5,058 nucleotides of DNA, taken from positions 1 through 5,058 of the forward strand of contig JBGPKH010000659.1 in NCBI GenBank assembly GCA_041485845.1. The letters run 5' to 3'. Made by a program: the position numbers and the translations under genes. Below the pieces are notes generated by a model. The model did not search any database, was not told the DNA's origin, and saw nothing but the letters and a program-made list of their open reading frames with translations. This document shows, in pieces, positions 1 to 4,918 of the stretch; the first letter of the stretch is position 1; the number at the start of each line of letters is the position of its first letter. This DNA is from OMOG01 sp041485845. Its GTDB lineage: Bacteria; Acidobacteriota; Terriglobia; Bryobacterales; Bryobacteraceae.

Positions 1-1
1 C

Positions 2-258
2 CTCGCGGCCGTATACGATCGCGACGCCGGCGATCTGGCGACCGCCGTGGAAATGCTGCTGACTCACAAGGACAAGATGCGGACGCGGTGGCGGCCGCGC
101 TCGATCTCTTCCGGACGCGGCCGGCTCTTGGTTTCTCCGATTGCCTTATGCTCGAGCTTGCCCGCAAGGCTGGACACTTGCCACTCGGCACGTTCGACCG
201 CGACCTCGGAAAGGATTCCCACCCGGCAGTTGGGTGTAGCCGGAGAGTCTCGAATTGA
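2..258 (+). pseudogene. vapC: VapC-type PIN-domain toxin, 3' fragment with frameshift
   Basis: VapC toxins are PIN-fold endoribonucleases that cleave tRNA or other RNA and are held in check by a VapB antitoxin. The 5' part lies outside the window. Positions 2-73 read LAAVYDRDAGDLATAVEMLL then THKD. A shift of one base near 74-76 is needed to continue with DADAVAAALDLFRTRPALGF, then SDCLMLELARKAGHLPLGTF and DRDLGK (76-213). This carries the usual VapC C-terminal pattern: an acidic residue near (D/E)DAD, the F(S/A)DC core aspartate, and the TFDR-L motif. After codon 211-213 the sequence departs from the expected short VapC tail (typically like LxGxxxL) and runs through unrelated residues to a TGA at 256-258. 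No antitoxin gene is visible, since it would lie upstream. Family recognition is from motif pattern only. The frameshift could be real decay or a sequencing error. Confidence 0.62.
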
Positions 259-407
259 TCGGCGGTTGGCAGGGAGGTGAACTTCCAGATCGACGCGCCC
301 GAAGAGTAGAAGCCGGGGGCGAAGCCGAGGATGGCTTCCATGTCAGTGGGTGTCTTGCCGCGTATCGCGCGCAGACAGGTGAAGTATCCGCCCATGCGGT
401 TGAGGGA
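212..407 (-). pseudogene. uncharacterised small protein, fragment with frameshift
   Basis: On the - strand from about 407 the frame reads SLNRMGGYFTCLRAIRGKTP and then TDMEAILGFAPGFYSSGASI, WKFTSLPTADQFETL, down to about 243. A shift of frame near 241-249 continues with GYTQLPGGNPF (about 241-209). The first methionine in the unique part is at 395. The pattern R-x-I-x-GKTP-x-x-MEA-x-LGF followed by L-P-x-x-x-x-FE and GYTQLPGG resembles a family of roughly 100-residue hypothetical proteins that I recall from acidobacterial genomes; I cannot name a function. It has no start signal of its own: upstream it runs in frame into the methyltransferase fragment. Its C-terminal end coincides within a few bases with the end of the opposing PIN fragment. 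Coding potential is inferred from protein-like texture and remembered similarity, so confidence is low. Confidence 0.33.
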
Positions 408-616
408 CAGGATGCGGTCGAACGCCCGGGCGAAAGGAAGCGGCCGGGTAGCGTCGAGGACCAGCAGGTTGGGCGTAATGCTCTTCATCTGTGCGATGGG
501 TGGTGGTGGAGGTCGCAGGCGATGACGCGCACTCCCGATTCGAGAGCCTGCGCGGTCTTGTTGCCGGGCGCCGCGCAGAGATCCAGGAAGGACTGGCCGG
601 GCGAGAGTCGCAGCAG
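408..616 (-). pseudogene. RsmB/NOP2/Sun-type rRNA cytosine-C5 methyltransferase, internal fragment
   Basis: Reading the - strand from 616, the translation is LLRLSPGQSFLDLCAAPGNK, then TAQALESGVRVIACDLHHH (to 500). A one-base deletion at about 498-499 is followed by IAQMKSITPNLLVLDATRPL and PFARAFDRIL (to 408). DLCAAPGNKT is the SAM-binding motif I of RsmB/NOP2-type enzymes, which methylate cytosine C5 in rRNA. ACDLHHHR-x-x-MK matches the segment after motif II. The fragment is only about 70 codons, against more than 400 residues for full RsmB. It stops just where DAPCSGTGT (catalytic motif IV) should follow FDRIL, and the second catalytic cysteine motif is also absent, so it cannot be an active enzyme. 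It starts exactly at the edge of the GGGGCC repeat and is out of frame with the upstream fragment. Other Rossmann methyltransferases are less likely because of the CAAPG signature. Confidence 0.6.
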
Positions 617-671
617 GGGCCAGGGGCCGGGGGCCAGGGGCCAGGGGCCGGGGGCCGGGGGCCAGGGGCCA
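616..671. repeat. heptamer tandem repeat GGGGCCR, 8 units
   Basis: Eight uninterrupted 7-base units starting at 616, 623, 630, 637, 644, 651, 658 and 665. The last base of each unit is A, G, A, A, G, G, A, A in order. The array is 56 bases long, not a multiple of three, so any reading frame crossing it depends on copy number. In the - frame it yields a Pro/Ala/Gly-rich stretch (APGPRPPAPGP). Eight G4 runs separated by CCR make the + strand a strong potential G-quadruplex former. The array separates two - strand gene fragments with no extra bases. Confidence 0.95.
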
Positions 672-940
672 CCCCGAAGAAGCCGGGGCCGTATTTCTTG
701 TACAGGCTGATGATGTAGTCGGCCTGGGCTCCGCTGATATTCAGATATTTGGAGCAGAAATCACGCCAGCGGCCGGCGACCTTCTTGAATTTCTTTTCGT
801 CGCGCAAGCGGGCGAGGAGGGCGGATTGGGCTGCCGGGCAGCGCCCGGAAAACAGGGCGAGCGCCTGGCTTTGACCGAGGAGGATGCCGGGCTCGAGCGC
901 CGTCGTCTATGGGCTGCGGTTCGGATAACGTGTCTTCCAT
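670..940 (-). pseudogene. uncharacterised protein, N-terminal part, frameshifted and cut by the heptamer repeat
   Basis: The ATG at 940-938 is preceded by GGAG (949-946) at five bases' spacing, a convincing start. It reads MEDTLSEPQPIDD, then one surplus base at about 901 must be skipped to continue ALEPGILLGQSQALALFSG, RCPAAQSALLARLRDEKKFK and KVAGRWRDFCSKYLNISGAQ, ending ADYIISLYKKYGPGFFGV (to 670). The body looks helical and contains a pattern (W-x-x-F-C-x-x-Y-L-x-I-S-x-x-Q-A-(D/N)-x-x-I) that I recall from hypothetical acidobacterial proteins. The ISxxQA segment resembles a helix-turn-helix, but I would not assign DNA binding. The C-terminal part is lost where the GGGGCC array begins. It could still give a short product by starting at TTG 807, but that would run through the repeat into out-of-frame sequence. 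Function unknown. Confidence 0.42.
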
Positions 941-945
941 AACGA

Positions 946-949
946 CTCC
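946..949 (-). promoter_or_regulatory. ribosome binding site of the 940-670 gene remnant
   Basis: GGAG on the - strand, five bases before the ATG at 940-938. It supports that start over the alternative upstream TTG at 1078 and the internal TTG at 807, and indicates that this remnant was once a normally translated gene. Confidence 0.5.
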
Positions 950-1114
950 GTTGAAAAGTGATGGACTCCAGCCACAAGCGGTTTCGAACCGATCAGCCTT
1001 TTTTTCAAGATCCAACTTCAAAAGAATCAATAATTCACCCTCTCCACCCCCGATTTCCTTCCTGCCGCCATGCTGCAATCAAACTGGGGGAGAAATGCGG
1101 CCGGTCAGCCGGCT

Positions 1115-1166
1115 CCCAAGACCGTGTGACGCATCTTCGGAAAAAACCACGCCACGTGCGTCACAA
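1115..1166. repeat. hairpin repeat element, copy 1
   Basis: Outer stem TGTGACGCA (1125-1133) pairs perfectly with TGCGTCACA (1157-1165). The 23-base interior begins TCTTCGGAAAAAACC. The segment 1115-1164 matches 1238-1287 at 39 of 50 positions by my count, with the core GACGCATCTT identical. An A5 run follows on the + strand (1165-1169), so this hairpin would have a U-tract only if read from the - strand's upstream side; it is not a standard terminator on either strand. Nature unknown: a dispersed palindromic repeat or a structured RNA are both possible. Confidence 0.75.
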
Positions 1167-1237
1167 AAATCGGGCCGGTGAAGAATATAACTTTCGCGTG
1201 CCGCCAAAAGATGCGCCGCAGACCATTCCCGGAGGAC

Positions 1238-1289
1238 CCCAAAACCGGGAGACGCATCTTTGGGAAAAAGCCCATCAGGTGCGTCTCCC
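1238..1289. repeat. hairpin repeat element, copy 2
   Basis: Outer stem GGGAGACGCA (1247-1256) pairs perfectly with TGCGTCTCCC (1280-1289) and can extend inward by T-G, C-G and T-A pairs to 13 pairs. An inner stem TGGG (1261-1264) pairs with CCCA (1271-1274) around an AAAAAG loop. This is the better-preserved of the two copies, lying exactly 123 bases after copy 1 in the same orientation. No T-tract follows on either strand, which argues against a terminator. Confidence 0.78.
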
Positions 1290-1401
1290 AATTTGCAACA
1301 GTCTCCGTAAGCCACAGGGAAAAAAGAACTTATCATGCCACGAATAATGACTTCACACACCTGCCAGGAATGCGTCACCGGCGGGAGCCTCGCATCGATC
1401 C

Positions 1402-1425
1402 GTGGCTGGTTTTCCAGCCACTTTT
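1402..1425 (+). terminator. terminator-like hairpin with short T-tract
   Basis: GTGGCTGG (1402-1409), loop TTTT (1410-1413), CCAGCCAC (1414-1421), then TTTT (1422-1425). The 8-pair GC-rich stem is perfect, but four T's are fewer than in most intrinsic terminators. No + strand gene is recognised upstream, so it would end either a transcript of the hairpin elements or readthrough from the PIN remnant. It could also be another DNA palindrome. Confidence 0.4.
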
Positions 1426-1445
1426 CGACAGCGGGTTTATGCGCC

Positions 1446-1474
1446 TTGACACCAATGCCCCTCACGGGACACTC
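1446..1474 (+). promoter_or_regulatory. weak candidate promoter for the glycosyltransferase gene
   Basis: A perfect TTGACA lies at 1446-1451, just after the terminator-like hairpin and about 90 bases before the chosen start at 1539. The matching -10 is poor: GACACT at 1468-1473 (16-base spacer) matches TATAAT at only three positions. A single hexamer can occur by chance, so this is only a suggestion. Confidence 0.18.
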
Positions 1475-1538
1475 CCCTCGACCTGTGGCGCCGAAAACAA
1501 CTACACTAAGTGGCAGCCCAACCTATTCGGATTGTGAC

Positions 1539-3572
1539 GTGAACTCCCGCCGCTATCTCATCCTCTTGTGTGTGGTCTTCCTGGCGCTGCTGGGCGTCGA
1601 AGTGTACGGCTTCCGCACCGGGCATCTCTTCTCGCAGAACATCTGGGATCCCATCGGACTCCATCGGCTCGTCCGCCTTGCCGGCACGTTCCTGGCGGCC
1701 GCCTTGCCCGTCCTGCTCATCGCGCCGTGGGCCTTCGCCGCGCTGGTCTGCGGGCTCGTCATCGTGCTGACCACACTCGCGGTGGGCCCGCTGCCCGTGC
1801 TGGCCACTACTCTCTTTCTCGTCTCCTCGCGCGCCCTGGGCTCGCTGATTCTCGGCCGCACAGAAGCGGGTTCTGCGACCCTCCTCGGGATGGCGGTCTA
1901 CATCTTCCTCATGAACCTTGTAGCCCGGCTACCGCTGAACTATCCCGCGGTCTGGTTGATCCTGCTCGCGATCCCCGTGCTCCTGGACTGGCGTGGCGTC
2001 GTGCCGCGTTTTGCATTCCCGGAGCTGCGCTCCTGGGGCGGGCGCGCGAGCTTCGCGCTCCTCACCTTCGGCCTCATGATGCATTGGCTGGTGGCGCTCA
2101 AGCCGGAACAGAGCGCCGATGGCCTGGCGATGCACCTCGCCATCCCCGCCAATATCGCCGTGCACCACGCCTTCACCTTCGAGCCCACGCTCGTCGTATG
2201 GTCCGAAATGCCGATGGGCGCGGACTTCGCCTATTCCATCGTCTATCTTCTTGGCGGCGAGTTCGCGGCGCGCCTGCTGAACTTCGCCATGCTGCTGATC
2301 GCGGTGGCGCTGCTGTATGGCGCCGTCCGCCGTTTTCTCGAACCGGCGCCCGCCTTCCTGCTGCTGGCCTCGTTCGCGACCACCCCGCTGGTGCAACTGG
2401 TCACGGGCTCGCTCTTCATCGAGAACACGCTGGCGGCCATGATCCTGGGCGTGATGACCGCGCTCTGGCGTTTCAGCGAGACCGGTGAACGGAAGTTTCT
2501 CTTCCTCGCCATGGCGCTCGGCGGCACGGCTCTCTCGATCAAGCTGGCGGCGTTGAGCTTCCTGATCGTGGCGCTGCCGTTCGTGTTTGCCCAGGCGCGC
2601 CGCCACTGGAAGTCGTGCGTGCTGGCGGGCGGACTGCTTCTGCTCGCCGGCCTGCCCCCATACGCGCGCGCGTGGTGGAAGACGCGGAACCCCATCTTCC
2701 CGTTCAAGAACGAGAAGATCCACTCACCGCTCCTCGACCCTTCGGTGCAGTTTCAGGACAACCAATTCCGCCGGCCGCTCACCTGGCACACGCCTTTCGA
2801 CCTGACCTTCCGCTCGCAGTTGTTCTACGAATCGCAGGACGGCGCATTCGGTTTTCAGTACCTGCTGCTGGCGCCGCTCGGCCTCTTGGCGCTGCCACTC
2901 GTGAGACGCCGCGTCGCCGTCAGCGCCGGCGTGGTCGCGCTGGGCACGTGCATTCTGGTCCTTCGCGCGGAACCCAACGCCCGATACCTGTATGCGGCCC
3001 TGCCCCTGATGTTCGTACCGTTGGCGGCCCTGATCGAGTGGCTCGGCTCCAACGGCCGCTGGTTCGGCCATGTCCTGGCGGGCTGCGTCGCCGCGTGCGC
3101 GCTGCTGAACATCTACTTCATTCCCGCATCCGGCTGGTACCACAAGAACTTCTACCTGTCGTCGCCCTTCTCGCGCGCCAGCCGCGAGAGCTACATCCGC
3201 GAGTTTGTCCCGCTCCGCCACGTGATCGAACACTTCAACCAGGCGCACCCGGGGTCCCCCGTCCTGCTCACCACGGACAACGACACCGCCGACGTGAAAG
3301 GTCCGGTCTACGCGGACCACTGGCACTACTATACGGTGATCGACCAGTTGCGCCGTGCCGCCGGTCCGCCCGACATGCTGCGCCTGTTCGATCGGTGGGG
3401 CGTCCGTTACTTCATCGGGCGCATGCCGGGAAACGGCGATCCCACCGACCCTCCGGAACTGGAGAAGTTCGTCGAAGCCTGCACGGTTCCGGAGTACCAG
3501 TCCGGCGTGTTCCGGCTCTGGCGCCTCGACACCGCCTGCGGGAGTGGCAGGGTTCCCAAGCCGCGACGATGA
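1539..3572 (+). CDS. GT-C fold integral membrane glycosyltransferase
   Basis: A 677-residue, multi-spanning membrane protein. GT-C enzymes take a sugar from a polyprenyl-phosphate donor and transfer it to a glycan, lipid or protein on the outer face of the cytoplasmic membrane. Hydrophobic segments run from residue 7 to about 528 (roughly 11-13 spans), followed by a soluble, probably external C-terminal domain (about 530-677) ending YQSGVFRLWRL. Features typical of the fold are visible. The first large external loop carries acidic motif E190-QSA-D194-GLAMHL, where the aspartate is the usual catalytic or metal-binding position. It is followed by a WSEMPMGADF segment (221-230), an R383-N-P-I-F-P motif after a transmembrane span, and R482-Y before a late span. 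I chose GTG 1539 because the hydrophobic N-terminus follows at once. An ATG at 1335 in the same frame would add 68 residues of non-membrane, low-quality sequence. No clear ribosome binding site precedes 1539. The exact sugar and acceptor cannot be told. Codon texture is uniform and the frame is intact, unlike the region to the left. Confidence 0.9.
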   Translation: MNSRRYLILLCVVFLALLGVEVYGFRTGHLFSQNIWDPIGLHRLVRLAGTFLAAALPVLLIAPWAFAALVCGLVIVLTTLAVGPLPVLATTLFLVSSRALGSLILGRTEAGSATLLGMAVYIFLMNLVARLPLNYPAVWLILLAIPVLLDWRGVVPRFAFPELRSWGGRASFALLTFGLMMHWLVALKPEQSADGLAMHLAIPANIAVHHAFTFEPTLVVWSEMPMGADFAYSIVYLLGGEFAARLLNFAMLLIAVALLYGAVRRFLEPAPAFLLLASFATTPLVQLVTGSLFIENTLAAMILGVMTALWRFSETGERKFLFLAMALGGTALSIKLAALSFLIVALPFVFAQARRHWKSCVLAGGLLLLAGLPPYARAWWKTRNPIFPFKNEKIHSPLLDPSVQFQDNQFRRPLTWHTPFDLTFRSQLFYESQDGAFGFQYLLLAPLGLLALPLVRRRVAVSAGVVALGTCILVLRAEPNARYLYAALPLMFVPLAALIEWLGSNGRWFGHVLAGCVAACALLNIYFIPASGWYHKNFYLSSPFSRASRESYIREFVPLRHVIEHFNQAHPGSPVLLTTDNDTADVKGPVYADHWHYYTVIDQLRRAAGPPDMLRLFDRWGVRYFIGRMPGNGDPTDPPELEKFVEACTVPEYQSGVFRLWRLDTACGSGRVPKPRR

Positions 3573-3579
3573 GTCACCG

Positions 3580-3592
3580 ATCCCCTCGGGAT
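3580..3592 (+). other. small hairpin after the glycosyltransferase stop
   Basis: ATCCC (3580-3584), loop CTC, GGGAT (3588-3592), eight bases after the TGA at 3570-3572. There is no T-tract, so it is at best a weak or factor-dependent 3' end structure. Confidence 0.25.
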
Positions 3593-3692
3593 GTGGGGCC
3601 GCGCCGGCTGGCTGCGGGCGTGCGGCCGCGGCGGGGCGGGGCGCGTGCGGGCCCGCGGGCCTCGCGGCGGCGGTGCGGTGGCGGCAGGCGCT

Positions 3693-3711
3693 ACGGAGTA
3701 CAATGCTCCGT
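3693..3711 (+). promoter_or_regulatory. TACAAT box inside a small inverted repeat, upstream of the MetE-like gene
   Basis: TACAAT (3699-3704) matches the -10 consensus at five of six positions. It sits at the end of a spacer that is otherwise almost pure G and C. It forms most of the loop of ACGGAG (3693-3698) and CTCCGT (3706-3711). At 17 bases upstream (3676-3681) the sequence is CGGTGG, not a recognisable -35. Initiation near 3711 would give a leader of only about ten bases. Promoter assignment is tentative; the inverted repeat could be an operator. Confidence 0.33.
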
Positions 3712-3712
3712 T

Positions 3713-3717
3713 GGAGG
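3713..3717 (+). promoter_or_regulatory. ribosome binding site GGAGG for the MetE-like gene
   Basis: GGAGG lies four bases before ATG 3722. It decides the start in favour of 3722 over an in-frame ATG at 3569 that overlaps the previous stop codon (ATGA) but has no ribosome binding site. Confidence 0.75.
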
Positions 3718-3721
3718 TTCC

Positions 3722-4918
3722 ATGTTCACCGCCACTGCCGACCTGATTCTCCCCAGCACCACGACCGGTTCCTTTCCGCGGCCGCGGTGGTTCGACGTGA
3801 GTATGTGGGGCCGGCCGCTCGACACCTGCATGCTCGATATCCGCTTCCGCGAGAAGTTCCAGGACGCGCTCGCCGTGGTGATCGGCGATCAGGAGCGCGC
3901 GGGGCTCGACATCCTCACTCACGGCGACTTCCACGTCGATGAGGACATGGCGGGCCGCGCCTGGCACCACTATCCGCTACAGCGTTGGGCGGGCTTCGAA
4001 GGCGACTACCTCCAACCCGAGGAGACCACGGCGCCGTGGCTCCACTATCCGCCGGGCACGCTGCTCAACGAAATCTACACCGGCTGGCGCTGGCCGCACG
4101 TCGTGGGCAAGATCGAGCACCGGCCGCTCGACTATCCCAAGGTGTGGCGTCTCGCGCAAGGAAAGACGCGCAAACCGGTGAAATTCGGCACCTGTTGCTC
4201 GCAGGTGATGGCGCTGTTCCTCGACATCCACACGCCGCGGTACAAGGACAAGCGCGAGGTGATCTGGGACATGGCGGTGGCGATGAACCAGGAGCTGCTG
4301 GCGCTGCGCGGCGCCGGCTGCCGGTGCATGCAGATCGAGGAGCCCACGTTCCACTTCATGGCCAACACCTACGGCAAGGATCACGAGCAGGTGAAGTTCA
4401 TGGTGGATGCGTTCAACCGCGAGGTTCAGGGGCTCGACGACGTGGAGCTGTGGATCCACACCTGCTGGGGCAACCCCAACATGCAGCGCGTGATGGACGA
4501 CACCAGCTACGCCAACTCCATCGAGATCTACCTGGAGCGCTGCCGCGGCGACGTGTGGACGCTCGAGATGAAGGACCGCAACCAGCAGGACCTCGAGCTG
4601 TTCGAGCCCTTCAAGCACGATCTGAAAAAGAAGATCTGCATCGGCGCGGTGAGCCATCGGGTGCTTCAGGCCGACCGGCCGGAGGACGTCGCCGGCGAGA
4701 TTCGCAAGGCCCTGAAGTACATTCCAGCCGAGAAGTTGATCGTGTCGAGCGACTGCGGCTTCGGACGCCAGGGCTGCAACCGCGAGATCGCGTTCTATAA
4801 GGCGAGTGCGATTGCGCAGGGCTGCAACATCGTGCGCCGCGAGCTCGGATTGCCGGTCGCGTACGTGCCGGCCACCGACCCGAAGCTACAAGTGGATGTC
4901 GTGCCGGGGAGGAGTTAG
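3722..4918 (+). CDS. stand-alone MetE-type zinc methyltransferase (cobalamin-independent methionine synthase family)
   Basis: A 398-residue cytoplasmic enzyme corresponding to the C-terminal catalytic (UROD/MetE-like TIM barrel) half of MetE. Full-length MetE has about 750 residues; the N-terminal folate-binding half is missing here. The family activates a thiol on a zinc ion for methyl or alkyl transfer. All four expected zinc ligands can be placed: H246 and C248 in WIHTCWGN, E282 in WTLEMKD, and C345 in SSDCGFGRQG. Other hallmarks are TTTGSFPRPRWF near residue 13, typical of the short MetE-like group, and QIEEP at 204-208. In standard MetE the substrate is homocysteine and the donor methyltetrahydrofolate. 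Short relatives include YxjG/YxjH-type proteins, core-MetE enzymes that use a methylated corrinoid protein, and epoxyalkane:coenzyme M transferase, so the true donor and thiol are open. No S-box, SAM riboswitch or MetR-like site is evident upstream. Start chosen by GGAGG at 3713-3717. Confidence 0.92.
   Translation: MFTATADLILPSTTTGSFPRPRWFDVSMWGRPLDTCMLDIRFREKFQDALAVVIGDQERAGLDILTHGDFHVDEDMAGRAWHHYPLQRWAGFEGDYLQPEETTAPWLHYPPGTLLNEIYTGWRWPHVVGKIEHRPLDYPKVWRLAQGKTRKPVKFGTCCSQVMALFLDIHTPRYKDKREVIWDMAVAMNQELLALRGAGCRCMQIEEPTFHFMANTYGKDHEQVKFMVDAFNREVQGLDDVELWIHTCWGNPNMQRVMDDTSYANSIEIYLERCRGDVWTLEMKDRNQQDLELFEPFKHDLKKKICIGAVSHRVLQADRPEDVAGEIRKALKYIPAEKLIVSSDCGFGRQGCNREIAFYKASAIAQGCNIVRRELGLPVAYVPATDPKLQVDVVPGRS

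Larger units (their letters stand above)
941..1538. other. intergenic region with twin hairpin elements
   Basis: No convincing gene lies here. The left part (about 995-1080) is clearly lower in GC than the rest of the window and includes a T7 run (999-1005) next to a small hairpin (CGGTT-TCG-AACCG, 979-991). The middle holds two related hairpin elements (1115-1166 and 1238-1289) and an inverted partial copy (1204-1215). The right part holds a terminator-like hairpin (1402-1425) and a TTGACA hexamer (1446-1451). Open frames across the region (for example on the - strand from 1465 to 1079, and the + strand extension of the glycosyltransferase frame from 1335) lack a ribosome binding site and protein-like composition. 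Confidence 0.6.

Noticed and set aside
255..710. Long + strand frames opposite the - strand gene fragments.
   Set aside because: The - strand holds recognisable methyltransferase motifs. The + strand frames are antisense shadows with Arg/Gly-rich composition and a repeat-derived GPGA stretch.
951..1005. Possible tRNA remnant, from a T-arm-like GGTTTCGAACC.
   Set aside because: The T-arm stem does not pair correctly with a TTC loop in either orientation, and no D-arm, anticodon arm or acceptor stem could be found.
979..1005. Hairpin CGGTT-TCG-AACCG followed by T7 as an intrinsic terminator.
   Set aside because: The stem is only five pairs and lies seven bases from the T-run; no intact gene ends upstream on the + strand.
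1115..1289. Known riboswitch classes (c-di-GMP-I, guanidine-II, fluoride, SAM types) for the twin hairpins.
   Set aside because: None of the conserved core sequences of those classes as I know them is present; the shared core here is GACGCATCTT...GTGCGTC.
1115..1289. CRISPR array.
   Set aside because: There are only two imperfect repeats with about 70 bases between them, and no cas genes; the repeat identity is about 78 percent.
958..1347. Overlapping + strand open frames across the intergenic region.
   Set aside because: They are basic, low-quality sequences with no ribosome binding site or domain pattern, and they run across the hairpin repeats.
1079..1465. A 128-codon - strand open frame in which the two hairpin copies encode similar peptides (DAPDGLFPKDASPGFG and DARGVVFSEDASHGLG).
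   Set aside because: The copies are 123 bases apart, a multiple of three, so any repeat there gives similar peptides in the same frame. Differences fall as stem-compensating pairs, the frame has no ribosome binding site, and the peptide resembles no family I know. It remains the main alternative to a hairpin repeat.
2615..3721. In-frame upstream extension of the MetE-like reading frame through the glycosyltransferase gene.
   Set aside because: It is an Arg/Pro-rich out-of-frame shadow of an intact membrane protein gene. GGAGG before ATG 3722 and the family's N-terminus fix the start at 3722.
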